From Icerya purchasi (Eukaryota > Arthropoda > Insecta > Hemiptera > Monophlebidae), in contig CM077115.1 of NCBI GenBank assembly GCA_039619475.1, forward strand, positions 508,916,815-508,980,814: DNA of 64,000 nucleotides. The letters run 5' to 3'. The position numbers and the translations under genes were made by a program. Of the stretch, positions 23,470 to 36,296 are shown piece by piece. The notes beneath the pieces are model-generated. The model was not told the DNA's origin and did not search any database. It saw nothing but the letters and a program-made list of their open reading frames with translations. How positions within the stretch are numbered: position 1 is the stretch's first letter; every line of letters begins with the position of its first letter.

Positions 23470-24290
23470 CGTTGAAATTAAAGATTTGCTGGAAATAGCA
23501 GTTCATTTATATTCAGAAAGGCTGGAGGACTACGATTACTTTTCTCAATGGTAAAAACAGCTTCCCTTTTTGCATCTACACTTCTAAAATAAGAGAAAAG
23601 TTGTGAAATTTCTCTTAAAAGAACTTCCATCAGATACCAATCTGCAAGAAATGGAATCTTTCATCAAATTATCAATATCCATTGAAAAAATTGTCTAGAT
23701 CAGCAAAAATCTACCGACGGGAATTTCACCGAGATTAAAATGAAAGATGCGCTCAAAATTAAAGTACTACAGTATTATATTATCCACTGGGAGAAGAAGT
23801 ACACATTGAAAAGAGAAGTAGAGTACAATGTTATAAGTGCAAGAAGTTGTTAATTTATCAGTCAACCATCAATGTTCACAGAATCACTTTAGTAAGGAGT
23901 GCGTTGAACAGGGAAATTTCAGATATACCACATTACTTTACTTTACTAATTGTAATGCGGTTATATTTCCAGATCTAAAGACTGTGCAGCCTTCAAATCA
24001 GCATTGAAAAGAGAACGAACGAAAATGTGTTTAATTTTATTAATCAGACTAGTCATAACAGTAAATTCGTGTATAATAACAGTGATTTTAGTAATAGTTC
24101 ACATAATTGTAAGCTGTTCTCATTTTCTGATAAGCAATCCTTTTAACAGACACAGCCATAACGAAAACGAGTCTAGAACTTATGCTCAAGTGGCTAATAG
24201 TGCCAATTTTTTTGATACTAAATCTGATGGTGTTGTACCAATTTCTTTACTTCAATTTTTATCATTATTATTAATTTTAATTTAACTAAA
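23470..24290 (+). pseudogene. X-element/jockey-like gag ORF1 remnant
   Basis: Plus-strand frames resemble the nucleic-acid-binding ORF1 protein of jockey/X-element retrotransposons: FLLKELPSDTNLQEMESF matches the usual start of the core (key residues LP.DT.L.E), followed by a knuckle-like CYKCKK near 23830, further Cys residues, and a last knuckle-like C..C...SKDC near 23940-23990. A hydrophilic tail (ESRTYAQVANS) leads to a stop near 24285. Frameshifts and stops interrupt it. It could be the ORF1 of the jockey family B seen elsewhere, but no copy links them. Confidence 0.6.
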
Positions 24291-24540
24291 ATTCCTCGTC
24301 TATTTAATTTAATTATTTCTAGATTAAACGATGAATGTGCCGTTGTTGATATGTCCGAATACGTGTGCATAATTTGGATGTGTATGTACGTGTTCATACA
24401 TGCGATTAAATTTAAGGATGTAAATTGTACAATTATTAGTATAAATTTATATACTAATGCATACTATCTCCCGACACGTAAAATTATTACCGTTGCTGAT
24501 GTTATGCCAATTTCTAACAAAAAATTAATATGAGAGTTAT

Positions 24541-24617
24541 TATTATGATATTGTTATTATTATTATGATATTGTTATTATTATTATGATATTGTTATTAT
24601 TATTATTATTATTATAA
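24541..24617 (+). repeat. 20-bp tandem repeat grading into TTA microsatellite
   Basis: TATTATGATATTGTTATTAT is repeated three times exactly (24541-24600), followed by pure TTA repeats. This is an ordinary AT-rich satellite with no sign of function. The lack of substitutions between units suggests recent expansion. Confidence 0.95.
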
Positions 24618-24924
24618 TTTTTTTTGTTTTTTCCATTCTGGATATAACCAGTGGGCAAGTGTATATTTGATATAATTTGTGTATAATCGGTTAGAGTGTA
24701 CTTATGAAAATATATGTTAATTACAAAATCTTTGTATGCATGTGTGGTGTTTACTTAGCAATAAACACAGATTATTCTTTTTATATTATACATAGATTGT
24801 GAGAGAATGTAATGGTGATTTTGTTACATAGTCACCGTTACATTATATTTACTTTAATTAACTTAATTAATAAATAAAGTAAAATAATATATACATATAT
24901 ATATATATATATATTTTTTTTTTG

Positions 24925-25425
24925 TAGTATCAATCTTTCAATTGGTTTACTAATAGAAGCGAAACGGTTAAAAGATTTTAGAGTTTAGATCCGCGTGATC
25001 CTTCTCCATTCTATTCTTCTTCTATTCAGCTGCTTCAGTTGCTGGTAATTATTTGTTCCCATATCCTCTATAACTTGACGTATGAATCTCCTTTTCAGTC
25101 TTCCCCTTGCGAGGGTTCTTTCTATTTTCCCTTCTAATAACGATGTTATCAGCTCGCTGTACCTGAACAGATGTCCTATCCATTTATTTCTTCGTTCAGA
25201 AAAAGTTTTAATGATTTGTCTTTCTTCTTTTATCCTGCTATAAACCTTGTCGTTAGTAATTCTATCCGTCCATTTTATCTTGAGTATTCTCCTCCAGCAC
25301 CAGGTTTCAAAGACCTCCAGCTTTGCGATATCCGTCTTCCTCAGCGTCTAAGTTTCAGTACCATATAAACATATCGACCACACATACGACTTTACAAACT
25401 TCTTCGCTAGGTTTATATTAAGCTA
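24925..25425 (-). pseudogene. RTE-like element ORF2 C-terminus (family H, copy 5)
   Basis: The minus strand reads, in one frame with few stops, the C-terminal module of RTE-like endonuclease-RT proteins of insects: SICLYGTETxTLRKTDIA, FETWCWRRILKIKWTDRI, WIGHLFRYS, LLEGKIERT and a final RRRIEWR. This region follows the RT thumb; its exact role is unknown. RT itself is missing, so the copy is 5'-truncated. A short A run and TA repeat (24888-24925) lie at the 3' side. It is better preserved than most fragments in the window. Confidence 0.8.
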
Positions 25426-25429
25426 TTTT

Positions 25430-26439
25430 GATGTTAATAGTTTTCTTTTCTTATTACAGGTTGCGCATAAGCAGGTTTTGTATTGTATATTACATTGTAC
25501 TGTACTAATAAACGGATTGCATTTAAAAACAATGTAAAACACTGGAATGGCTAAGTTAATAGCTACAGTAGAAAAAATGCTTGTTAATTTTTCATAAATA
25601 TGCAAAATGTGATGAAATCATTTATCTATCATCGTGTCAGCAATATCCAGTCTGAAAACATATGTCCTGCAACACCAACTGTGTTAAACATAAGATTTTC
25701 GAACTCGGTATTTTTATAAACTCTGATCGCATAAAATTGTATTTGGAATTGATTAAATATTGCTTCATTGTCCTGGTTTTAAAATTAGTAGTCGCCATAT
25801 TGTCTGGGTTTTCTAATAATGTATGTATCTATTCCATCCTCACTGCAGACTTTTTATGTCGGACCCAAATCTAGTATTGGAGGAATTGGCTTGTTCTGTA
25901 TTCTCTAGTAAGCTATTGCAATATTGGAGTCACTGGCGCTGTTTATGGTCTCTTAAAGCCGGTATAGCGGGAGGAGAAGAAGAAGAAGAAGAAGAAAAAT
26001 GAATAGTAAAGATAACAATAATAATAATAATAATAATGTTAGATTCAATATGATTCACATTCTCTTCTACCTTTTCCAAACGTAAACGGTATCAAAAAGC
26101 TTTGAAAATTGTAATACAGTTAAACAATTTTCTTTTTTCAGTCTACTCTGTTTATAGAATACACCTAATGATCCCCGACAATTTGAGGAGGATATGAACT
26201 CTTCCATGGAGTTACACAATCAATTAATCATTGCAAGAGTTCTAAATGTTAAAAATAAAGCCTAGAATTGTCATATAAACAATGAAGCCGGTAATCTCTT
26301 TTATATAAATAATCTCTGCAAAGAAATTTTTATATTTAGCCATTAACTTACACTTATGTATTTTCCTAACAGTCCAAATTATTACTCCGCTGCATTAAGC
26401 TTAGTTTTAGATAAACACTTTTTCCAGATAAGATCTATC
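25430..26439. other. Noncoding stretch with GAA repeat
   Basis: No domain recognised. A GAA repeat at 25973-25999 resembles the GAAGAA tails of the RTE-like elements here, but the sequence before it (25860-25970) does not match the readable C-termini, so it is only a possible tail. An AAT microsatellite follows at about 26010-26036. Confidence 0.45.
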
Positions 26440-26820
26440 ACGTCGCATTCGGCACTTCGTCCTCACCACAATCCAATCATTGTTACAATTATACACAGTT
26501 GGAATTGTTGAAGACTTTTTACCTGAGCGAAAATACATAATTTGGAGAAGGTGATAAACAAAAACGAAAACCAGAGGAAGCCAACAGAAAAGTGATTGAA
26601 CCGTAACTAAATGTATTGAGATACACAGCAAAGCAACGAAGTAGAAACGAACAGTAATAGAGGAGACCAGATTGGAACGAACAGATAGGACGGGAAAGTG
26701 TTGGAAAACGATGAAGGTAAATATTTGACCAAAGTCTCGGATGGAATTTTTTACATGAGCATAGCAGATTGCAGGCAGGGATTTTACTATCACTATGATT
26801 AAACTCAAAATTCGAATATT
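26440..26820 (-). mobile_element. Family A fragment after RNase H
   Basis: The minus strand matches the family A region between RNase H and the C-terminus: KIPACNLLCSCKKFHPRLW parallels the same block at 50330 and 59000, then SGFRFCLSPSPNY. A longer minus-strand ORF overlaps in another frame and is spurious. The last Cys/His block and poly-A tail are not recognisable, so both ends are lost. The sense strand keeps the pyrimidine bias. Confidence 0.65.
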
Positions 26821-29789
26821 ATAAGTACGTAAGTAACGTTTAGAAATTATTAAAATATATACGAGAACACGCTGTTTATCAGTTTCTTCGCTTGCTTAGC
26901 AAACTCGATGTTTGCAATGAACGCGTAATGTACGACACATATCTTCTCTTTTCGATGGCAACTTAATTCCAAGCATCGTGATTCATCTGTTCGCGCACTC
27001 TGGTTACAGTGCCCGAGGCATTTCCATATGCGCGTATGTGTAGAGAAGCCACATTTTGCAGTGGAACGTTATCGCAATACGAATGCGGTCCGAAAGTTCA
27101 CGAACTTGCATCTGTACACTGACAATACGATGGTTTTCCATTAAATGCCGCCACCATTAAAATTTTATTCAGATTACATTCCGGAAAAATGATTTTTCGC
27201 TCTATTTAGGAGGGTCAAATCGACAATTAAAAAAACAGTTGGTAAATACGTACAGCGCTGATAACTGAAGAATCTGCCAGGCATATTTATTTAATTCATT
27301 GCTTAGTCGTTTAATACGGATAATGACGCTTTCAAAAAACTAACCGCACTGTTAAATCGACGGGCATGGCGATAGTAAATTTTTCGTTCGATGGCCAGTT
27401 TTCCAGTTTAACTTACTGAAGAGTATGTTTCCTCTCATCATCACTTCGAGGATGACATATAAAGTTCCGTTCCCGAAGGCATCGAACGGTACAACAATTT
27501 TTGAAGGCCCAAATGTTCAACCGGATTTTGTAAATGAAATCATCTATGTAAATACATAATGTGTTTTCTATGCATTATTATGGTGTTATGGTGCAGCAAA
27601 CAGATAGAAGAGCACACCCGACAAGGAAATCTGTTTTCCAAACGAGTCATACGTCAACTATGGAAGTGCCTCTATTTGCGACTAATAGAATAATGATATA
27701 TTCAATTTGCATTCATTTTTAAATTTTTTATAATGAATATGTACGAAACTCGTTAGTTTCTTTATTTTTAAATAATATATTTCTGGTTTATTATAAAATG
27801 TCTACAGAATTGTGTTTAATTTTGTTAATTATTATAGTTTACATTTTTCGACGTTCTAATCATTTTTTAAAAAGTTTCATGTTTCTCTAAAATATTCCCT
27901 TTTCACCGGAATGACTTTGTATTTTTTAAATTTATTTAACACGTTTATGTTGAAAAAAAAACCCCAAAAAAAAGGCAACGTAAAACGAATAAATTATTGA
28001 AACCTAGTCATTTATATAATTCGATTCCAAAAAAAAGAGGAATCCGATTGGTATGCGATTTTCTGGGAGGGGGGTGGAAAGAAATACGATTTCTAAGAAT
28101 AATAACGGTAGAAGGATAATCCGAACGAAGCCAATGCACCGTAAGGCTGAGGTGGAAAAAAGCAGATTGGATTGAAGATTCGCTGCGACACGAAATGATT
28201 GAGCGTGTGCACTTCTACGATTATTATAGGGTAGGGGAAACGAGACAAAAGACGGCCGATTTGAAAACGTCTTCGGGTAGGGAACTCTGTACGCGTAAGA
28301 AGAAGGGCAGTAAGGAGAAAGTTTCGGAAACGCTTGCAATCGGATTTCCGACTCAGTTCACGTAATTCGTTGATTGCCGGTGTAGCAGATTCTCAATTCG
28401 CTTTCAATTATTAGTCGGGAAAGATTTGTCGGGTGACGAACATTGTTAATAGATCGACAACGCGACGCTTGTCAACTATCTGCTCGTATTTAGAAAATAA
28501 TAATGCGCTTTATGTAGACGCCGCTAGTATAGCGTAGATTTCATTAAACGCAAAAACCACACTTCGTCCGTGTTGGAAAAGCATGAACGGATGTGGATGG
28601 CTCGTGCCACCGAACGCGCGATAAATTTTTATTCAACGATTCCTGACAGCCGAGAAAGTCCTGGAATGATAGTAGTCGGTTCTTTGCCCCTTTCGCTTTT
28701 TGTTTTTTTTTTTTTTCTATCACCTCAATCTCGCAATCACCCCTTACTTCATGTGTAACATACGCACACCGCATACAGACATTGAAGTTCTTCATTGAAA
28801 TCACCGTATATTGTGTATCGACATCGGCTTCGGTTAAGATAACACGGAGGGGTTGATAGCGATATAACAATGTACGTAATAGCGGTATGTATGGCGCGGC
28901 TCGATGTATGTGCGGCATTCATTAGTAGGAAGCGAGAATATAAATTTTCCGACTCGGGGAAAGCTATCGGAAAAACAATAGCGACTCATCTTGTTCAGCT
29001 TTATTGGCAATACTGTCAAGGCGAACAGAACAGCTTGTCTGTTTTCCACTCGGCCGACAATTTCCACGCTCGCACGCCAACTTTTCTTTCTGTGCCCAGT
29101 TTCAATTAATCGCATTAAACTCGTTTCTCTGACCTTCTGCCAAACTATACAGCCGGGCCTATGAAAAAATTTATCGACCAATTTTAACCAGTCCAATAAA
29201 GGCAAAAAGAAAACCTTAAAAAAAAAAATAATATCAAACGGCTGTGTGTCGCTTTCATCCTCATTCCTGTCATTCTAACTTTTTGTTGACCTACTTTATT
29301 GTAACAGTAGATAGTGTTAATCTCACGCCCTAAAACCCTCTCTTTTTCGAAACCCAGTCTCGTATTTTATAACAACGAGATAATATTTAATATCGAAAAA
29401 TTTAATAACATTTAATATGGATAGCTTTAATACCGAAAACTTTGGAAAAATTTATTACAGAAACATTTAATAGGGGAAACTTTAATGTAGAAAAATTCGT
29501 TAGTTCGTTTACTCTTCAATGCTGCTCCCGTTTAATGTTTCAATTAAAGTTTGCAGCGATCAAACTATTTCAAATAACGATAACAAATTATGAATAATTT
29601 TGTGCGTCGCAATCCAGATATGACGTTTGCGCGTGTTGCCGATAGGGGCAATAATTATTGTAATGATAGTATCAAATCAAATCTTTATTTATATTATTAT
29701 TACACGTTTTGATGACAATGGGCAGTGCTGCGCCGGATGTAGACTTTAGAAATTACTTTAAAACGAGTAATTAATGTTGGATCGATTTT
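26821..29789. other. Long noncoding stretch, possibly unique DNA
   Basis: About 3 kb. ORFs on both strands at 28544-29205 overlap, show no domain and fit chance. The stretch is less AT-rich and less repetitive than its flanks. Around 29383-29505 a degenerate 20-24-bp motif containing TTTAATA recurs several times. No gene was recognised. Confidence 0.45.
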
Positions 29790-30488
29790 TCGAACTTTCA
29801 TCTGATTATACGAGTGCTTTTTATCCATAGACAGCTTTCTCTTATGCTACAATTTACCCAAGGATGCCTTTTTTACATTTTTCTTGTAAGTAAACTTCTT
29901 TTCTTACAAGTACTTATAAAATTAATCAGAGATGATATAAACCAGTTAAATTTATCATCAATAGTTGCGGACTAGTATAAAATATATATATATATATATA
30001 TTTGGAATTCCAAGTTGTAATGAGTTTGCTGACCTTTATTTTGTTAAAATAAAATTTTTAATCGGTGCAGCATATTTCTTTAGAAAATGTAGAGGAGATT
30101 ATCCATATCTTTTTGATCCGAAAAAATCTGACAGTTCGTAATTGATACGAATCAATCAATTTTTATTTAATAGCCCTCTTATTAGCACAAGATCAAGACA
30201 CGAACTATTCCCATAATTTGAACGTGAAAATGAGCGCTAGTGAAACGTCGGAACTGGAGTACTGTATATTATCTTCTTGTATAAATAGCAATCACACCCG
30301 AGATCGTTTATTCTGCCTACACTGCACTATAGCTCTATATATCCGGGTGATTTTATAACGCACTACCTCTTCCTCGTAATGTTTCGGTAAGTACTATTAC
30401 ATCAAACGCACCTTCCCTTCCCTCGAGAAAAATATTTAACTCATCAAAATGCCTTCTTAAGCTCCTAAAATTTAAGACAAATAGATAG
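29790..30488 (-). pseudogene. Non-LTR endonuclease domain remnant
   Basis: The minus strand reads an APE-type endonuclease start: LNFRSLRRHFDELNIFLEG followed by DVIVLTET, whose Glu is the metal-binding residue of this family. Decayed segments follow, among them GGVIAIY-like residues. Further down (about 29960-29800) HPWVNCSIRESCLWIKSTR resembles the linker between endonuclease and RT. RT is absent. The clade is CR1- or jockey-like by the linker, but this is uncertain. The RTE-like copy at 30490 abuts it head to head. Confidence 0.65.
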
Positions 30489-30489
30489 C

Positions 30490-30885
30490 TTCTTCGAAAT
30501 GTGGGTTTGGAGACGTATGTTACGGATACCCTGGACAACAAAGCAAACGAATGCTTCCATTTTACACACACTCGACATTAAGCGTAGATTATCCGGCGAT
30601 GTTTCATTAAGTATATTGCGGTTCTTTGGCCATACTATGCGTAACGAACACTCCGTGCTACAATTAATAATTGATGGGAAAGTGCAGGGAACAAGGCCCA
30701 AGAGGAAGATTAAACATTAAATATGGACGGATATAATTAGAAATTTATTTAAGGAAAAATCAATTATCGAATGTAAACGGATGGCGGATGATCGAATACA
30801 ATGGCGGAAAAAAATTGAAGATGCTGTAGTGTCATGGTCACGACATTCCTTCGGGGGATTACGACCAAAGAAGAAAAAGATATAT
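30490..30885 (+). pseudogene. RTE-like element ORF2 C-terminus (family H, copy 2)
   Basis: Plus strand: MWVWRRMLRIPWTTKQTN, ILRFFGHTMRNE, LQLIIDGKVQGTRPKRK, then after a stop near 30720 IWTDIIRNLF and MADDRIQWRKKIEDAV. This is the C-terminal module of RTE-like RT proteins, starting just after the TxTL block, so it is strongly 5'-truncated. It ends with AAGAAGAAAAAG (30870-30881), consistent with the GAA-type tails of this family here. No clear TSD was found. Confidence 0.75.
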
Positions 30886-31013
30886 AAATTTGTACGAGAT
30901 ATGTCATTGATACTTTAATTTATTAAAACTTAGATTTGATAAAAGAAACAGCAATGTTTAATGATGTGTTTATCTTACGTATTTCTGTCGCAATTTCGAC
31001 TTTTTAAGTTGTT

Positions 31014-31800
31014 TTTTGAACAAGTTCGTCAGACATTAGTCCAAGAAATGGGAAGAAGAAGAAAATAAAGTTCCATTCTTAAACGTTTAAGCGTAGAGGA
31101 TAGAAATAATTCGAGGGCAGGAATAACAGAAGTAGAAGGAAATGATAGAATATAAGAAGAACTCCATTAGAAGCAGGAGTACCTCAAGTTTTAGCGGAGA
31201 AGAGTAGAGGGACGGTAGTTCATTAGGAAAAGGCGAACATTCGAATAAAATATAATATCAAGGCCGCAAAGAAAGTAAAATTAGAAGGAAGAGGATACAA
31301 TGGAGTAGATGTAGATGGAAATCGGGAAGGAGGCTATAATTAAAACGGAGGCGACACGAATAACCACGAGATTCGACTGTAAGGGAGGACAACTATCTAG
31401 GATGGGGAGGAAGAAATGATTGGCTATAGAGGTAAAAAGTGCAAGAATTAGAAACTGAAGAAGAACAGGAGTTGAGTGGTCGAGGCTGGAATGCGTCACT
31501 AACGGAAAGAACAGTAATATCATGAGTTGAAAATGTGCCCAAGAATCTGTCACTGGAAACAGACCAAATAGCTATATCTACTAATTTATTTAAACGACAC
31601 CAGGAAAACATAGAAGATCAATCTTATCGTGAACGAGAGAGAGTACGTGAAGTATTATATAATCGGAAAAGCAGGGAGCAGAAACAAGAAATGTGACAGC
31701 CCGCAGAACACTTTTGGAATCCGAAATTAAGAATACTTAATGGAAAACTAGTGATGGGGAAACAAAGGGAACAGCGCGCGCAGAATTACAGTAGGTTCCA
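31014..31800 (-). mobile_element. Family A fragment: second half of RNase H to 3' end
   Basis: The minus strand reads RNase H from ISDSKSVLRAV (its third acidic position) through a decayed WIPSHAG-like segment and LVDIA, then the post-RNase H region, CRLRFNYSLLP and YYILFECSPF, ending near 31040. The 3' UTR down to about 31014 matches that of the copy at 57940-58400 (TTTCTTGG, CTAATGTC), so these two belong to one subfamily. The ORF is broken by several frameshifts and the first RNase H Asp and Glu are lost. Confidence 0.7.
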
Positions 31801-32071
31801 CTTAAAAAGTTTAGAGCAAAACGAGGAAAGTTTAAAAGATTTCAAATCTAATTGAAAGCGGGGCAAAAAAAAGGGTAGAACTAATTCCATTCGAAGCCCG
31901 CTCCCTTTGCAGGTAGTATAGTGACATGTGCAGGAAAGAGAGAGCTTAAAGCATTAGAAAATTCAATTCTAACGATATGTTGAAAAACTGATTTAGAGGA
32001 GACCATCTAATGTGCCATGAAGATAATTAGAAAAAATAAAAGAGAAATTAGAAAGCTTATCATGACTGATT

Positions 32072-32102
<31 letters not shown>

Positions 32103-32369
32103 TGCGCCGCCAATATGTAAATCAGGCAAAGTTTTCTCGTAAAACGAGGAAGATCAAGACAGAAGTGTATAAAACAAACATACAGGAAACGGATACGGGC
32201 GGAATTCAAATTCAAATTATATATTTATTTAAAGACACCCGACTTATAGGTGTCATTTGCGTCTACTATACATTAGAATTTAGATAGTTACAGATGATTT
32301 TATAGTTTCTAAACGGAAAGTTATCACACACGTTAGAAATCTAAAAGCAATAATTACAAATAATTTTAC
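31801..32369. other. Noncoding stretch with TA repeat
   Basis: A (TA)n microsatellite spans 32075-32102. No coding signal was recognised around it; a 61-codon plus-strand ORF at 32102 has no domain. Confidence 0.5.
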
Positions 32370-32830
32370 AATACTTAAAAAATCATATGTCTTCTGGAAT
32401 ATAGCTTTTAAGAAACTAGAAGAGTACTTTGGACTGCAACTTCATCATTACCAAGTGCCTCTTCCATAGTAATTCTTCTCATTATGTGCGGATGAAAAAG
32501 TTTCTTCATGCTCCTAGTTGAGTTTTTGACATACGGAGATGACATGGTCAGTGGACAGACTTTGAGTACCACAGTGGAGGTTCACTTTGCGGTCCGCGTG
32601 TTAGTTTTGTGTGGCCGATTCGGATTCTGCTTAATACACAATCTCTTCTCGCCTGTTTGCACGGTGTGATGTTTCCCAATGTTCCAGTTTAATTCGCCGA
32701 AACTTATTATTCGATTAGTTCTCTCATATGTTCTGAGCGGCATCCTTGATATCACTAACTGGTTTTTGCATTTAATAAGTTTTTTCCATGAGCTGTTGAA
32801 GTCCGTATAATATCAATCAAAGGGCGGACT
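32370..32830 (-). pseudogene. RNase H-type non-LTR element C-terminus (family D, copy 3)
   Basis: The minus strand reads ANRREEIV, then in a shifted frame LSRIRIGHTKLTRG, then SLSTDHVISVCQKL and finally EEALGNDEVAVQSTLLV. This is the same C-terminal module as at 16.9 kb and 42.8 kb, where the LRIGHT block precedes a Cys-containing tail. At least three frame changes occur. No RNase H or poly-A tail was recognised. Confidence 0.65.
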
Positions 32831-34325
32831 TGTAGGTTCAGATGGCAGTAAGTCAATATTCATATATAGGTAATTGAAGTAGTCAGTCAATACACCTAAC
32901 TTCGAACGGATATGGAAAAAAAAGCGACTCTATCCAGGAACTTTTATATTTGTTGTTGTCTACCAATCTATACTCGGATAGATTACAGGGCGTAAAGTAC
33001 ATTTTCACGTAGTGGTAGTAGATTGTAATTTAAAGCAAAGAAACAGCAGAAACTGACAACTATCATTACAATTGCAAAAAATTTCATTAGCCGGAAGATG
33101 TACATAATTCTCTATTTTAAATCTAAACGAGCGCGTGTGTGTGATGTATATTGTGCGTCTAAAAATGTTTGCAGAGGGCTGAGGGAACTTTTTATTTTGT
33201 ACGAATAGAGAAATTGATCGGTATAATTACCCTTTTTTAAGCGGATTTTAATAATTTATTTTTACGAATAAAATATCGAGTTCATCCTACTGAATACCCT
33301 AAAGTTACTGTACTTTTTGGTATTATTATTATTATTCTTCATTACATTTTAAATTCACATCGAAATTTCATTTCAATATAAATCATAACAGAATGTGCAT
33401 TGTTCATTAATCGGTTTTTTTTTTTTTTTAAATTTCGATACAGAAAATGTCTAAGCAAAGGGTGTGCCAGGAAAAGTGGAAAGCGAAGAGTCTTGGAACG
33501 CGAGGAAGTAATAGAAACGTCAAAAAACACGTTTCTCTTTAAAATGGTAAATTTTATTTTTCATTAGCAGGTTCGCGTGTATTTAATAAAAGATAAAGAG
33601 GTAATTTGAGATTTAAGCGGAAGAAATTTGGGAGAATGGCGACAGAAGTTTCAAGGTAGAGGAAGATGGAAAAATGACTTAAAAATTAATGTGAATATAT
33701 TTCGGTGAAATAATCACTTATATGCGCAAATCACGATTCGTAGCGATCGTGATTTTACCGTGAACAAGCTGCTTTTACGGAAATACGAATATGCGCGAGA
33801 CAAACAAGTCTAGCCGTAGTAGAAGCTTTTGATATTTTTATGAGGAAATCGAGATACACATGATAATACATATATTTTTGAAAAATTATTTCAACCACGC
33901 GACGATGAACGAATTGTTGTTCCATTTTTAAACGAGGGGGTACAAACGTTTCGATCTAACGAATGTGCATCGTCTCTTGCACCAATACGGTTTCATTATA
34001 AAAATACGGTAGGATTTTAAACTTTTGTGTGTTTTATTATTTGACATATAAGGTTGGTCAAATTAATAATGGTTTAGAACGTGTTCGGGTCATGCAAACT
34101 TTTTATCGGTTAGACACGGAGTTGTGTAATGACGATTAGGTACTGAAGAGATGACTATCGACCAGTAGTGTAACGCAAATGAGCGTGTCCACAAAAATAT
34201 ACCAAAAAAGGAATAGATCCATTATCTGTTTGTTAATATTTATAAATATGAATAAATTGCTCCCCCTTATTAACCCAACAATATTATAAACAAGTATAAA
34301 TTTAAAATCAATTAAAATAATTTAC
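32831..34325. other. Noncoding stretch, nothing recognised
   Basis: About 1.5 kb of AT-rich sequence with only short chance ORFs and homopolymer runs. No repeat family member or gene was recognised. Confidence 0.5.
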
Positions 34326-34413
34326 AGTAAAATAAATTGTTAACACTTCGTTAAACAATTAAATGTATAATTTTTATTAATTGTTTAATGAAGTGTTAAC
34401 AATTTATTTTACT
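34326..34413. repeat. 88-bp near-perfect palindrome
   Basis: Arms of 37 bp (34326-34362 and 34377-34413) match at 36 of 37 positions around a 14-base centre. The arm begins AGTAAAATAAATTGTTAACA. Such a structure would form a strong hairpin in RNA or a cruciform in DNA. It may be a minimal palindromic MITE or an end-joined transposon tip; a small-RNA precursor is possible but unsupported. ACAGTAAAATAA beside it recurs near 34440. Confidence 0.85.
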
Positions 34414-36288
34414 AAATAACAATGTGTCTTAATAATAAATACAGTAAAATAATTTACTTTGGATGAACATTTTCAGCCTATGTACATCATCGGCTAACCC
34501 AGAAAAACATGGCTAAAATGGAACTAAAAACACACTTTAGTTCCATTTGAGATGTTTCGTTACCCGATGACGATGTAGCCTGAGAACGTTTCTGAAGTAA
34601 GTTATTTCGATTGATTTGTTGTTGAGGAGTTTTTTTTAAAAGTATTTTTGTATAGGAAAAACGTCCGGAAAGACTTTTTTTGAAATTTCTGCTAGATAGT
34701 TTGTAGTTGGTACGCTTTGCCTGCGCTGCCGTCAAAGAGTTCTATCGGCCGTTTACTTTGCGTAATTTTTTCTTTAACAACGACGATTTTTCTTTGCATC
34801 GCGCTTGTTGATTTGCCGCGTTTCCGACATACTACTACATTCATCATAAATTCTATAAACGGGGTGATCGGCTTACGCAATCGGTTAATGTCAACCGGCT
34901 TGGCCGAATTCTTTCGCAGCCCGTAACAAATTCGTAAAAATTGTACGCGCTGGAGATGAACAACAACAGGAAGTGAAGTGGGGAGGGTGGGCGAGATTGG
35001 GCAAGAGGGAACCGCTGAAAAATAATAATGAAGGAAATGATAAAAAATTTTCGCATATTTGGTGCAAGTAGAGAAATTTTCGAAACCGGACATAATGGGA
35101 AAGAAGAAGGATAAATAATAAATTTTAAACGGTGGCCGCGCCGCTGTGAAGCAGTTTTCTAATAACAATGAAAAATGATGAATGGGCGTAATAAATTTTT
35201 CCGTTAAATGACAGATTGCGCCGGACAAGTCGCATATTATTATTAAATGTCCGAGCTGCTTGCGTGAAGTTAAAAATTCTGTTCGAACGCGAAAGCGAAC
35301 GGCGAAACTGAGGTAGGAAAAGGAGGCGGCAATAAATCAGGAGGCAGAGGAGACGGAAAGAAAGTTGGCTTGTTTTAGGCCGAGAAATGTGAATAAGAAA
35401 CGGAAAGTTAAAAGAGAACCGGCGAAAAATTGAACTGTATTTTAGAAGATTTATTTTATTAATGCCATAAATTATTAATCCGTTCGCTATTATAACGGAG
35501 CCGCTTGATGTATGCGTTCCAGCGACAGATTTATTATTGCGGCCGATCGAGTGGCGTATTAACGATTGATGATCGGTTTCGGTTTAGTTACCGTACCAGA
35601 GCACGATAAACCGCTATGCGCGCGCCGGTTAAATGAAACGATTTTTTATTATTTCCCGATGATTTTTCCGACAAATCGGAAAGCCTGCCGTCTACAGGTA
35701 AGCTGCTCTAAGGTGATTTTTAATTTCGGTCTTTGTCGTGCTTAGGCAATAGCTCGGCGACAATCCTCGATTAATTTCGATAGCGGCTGCTCGACTGCTC
35801 TAATTACTCTGTCCTGATTATTAGCTGCTTATTTCTATTTCCTTCTCTCTCTCTCTCTCTTTCTCTCTCTCTTAATCCTAAGGACTGCGGCTTCGTTTCC
35901 GATTTTCTTATTTAGTCCACATGTGCCATTCTAGTAGATTTATCGTGCCGTTTTTCGAGATATGCACGTCGAACGTCTTAATAATACACAAGACTCCGGC
36001 CACTTTCAGATTTTCTTCACAGGAAAACTGTCATTATTTTACGATAATAATTCCTTTCTGCTAATCTTTACGCCTCGTTTCCTGTGATCTTCCATTTCGG
36101 CCTAAATACTTCGCATTGGCTCTCTTTTGACTTTTATTCTAGATGTGGATTTTTCGGGTTGTCGTCAACAATGCCTTTACCACGACATACTTGTAATTCG
36201 TGATGATGCCGCACGTGAAAAAATTCTCCACTATAAAACTTATCAAAGAATGTTATTTCTTTACGCGATGATGGTAAAATCGGTATTA
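34414..36288. other. Noncoding stretch, possibly unique DNA
   Basis: About 1.9 kb with a less AT-rich core (about 35100-35800) and a CT microsatellite at about 35844-35873. Overlapping ORFs on both strands at 34690-35230 share no domain and look like chance. No gene was recognised. Confidence 0.45.
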
Positions 36289-36296
36289 TTTGATTA

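Noticed and set aside
28544..29205. Overlapping ORFs of over 120 codons as a possible host exon
   Set aside because: No domain, no splice-site pattern, and both strands are equally open, as expected by chance in this composition.
32370..32560. Minus-strand segment resembling the end of a protein kinase domain (MRRITMEEAL)
   Set aside because: In adjoining frames the same stretch reads the LRIGHT-type C-terminal module of family D, in the right order and spacing, which explains it better than a lone kinase motif.
34692..35228. 178-codon minus-strand ORF as a gene
   Set aside because: No domain, low-complexity stretches and an overlapping ORF on the other strand; nothing supports translation.
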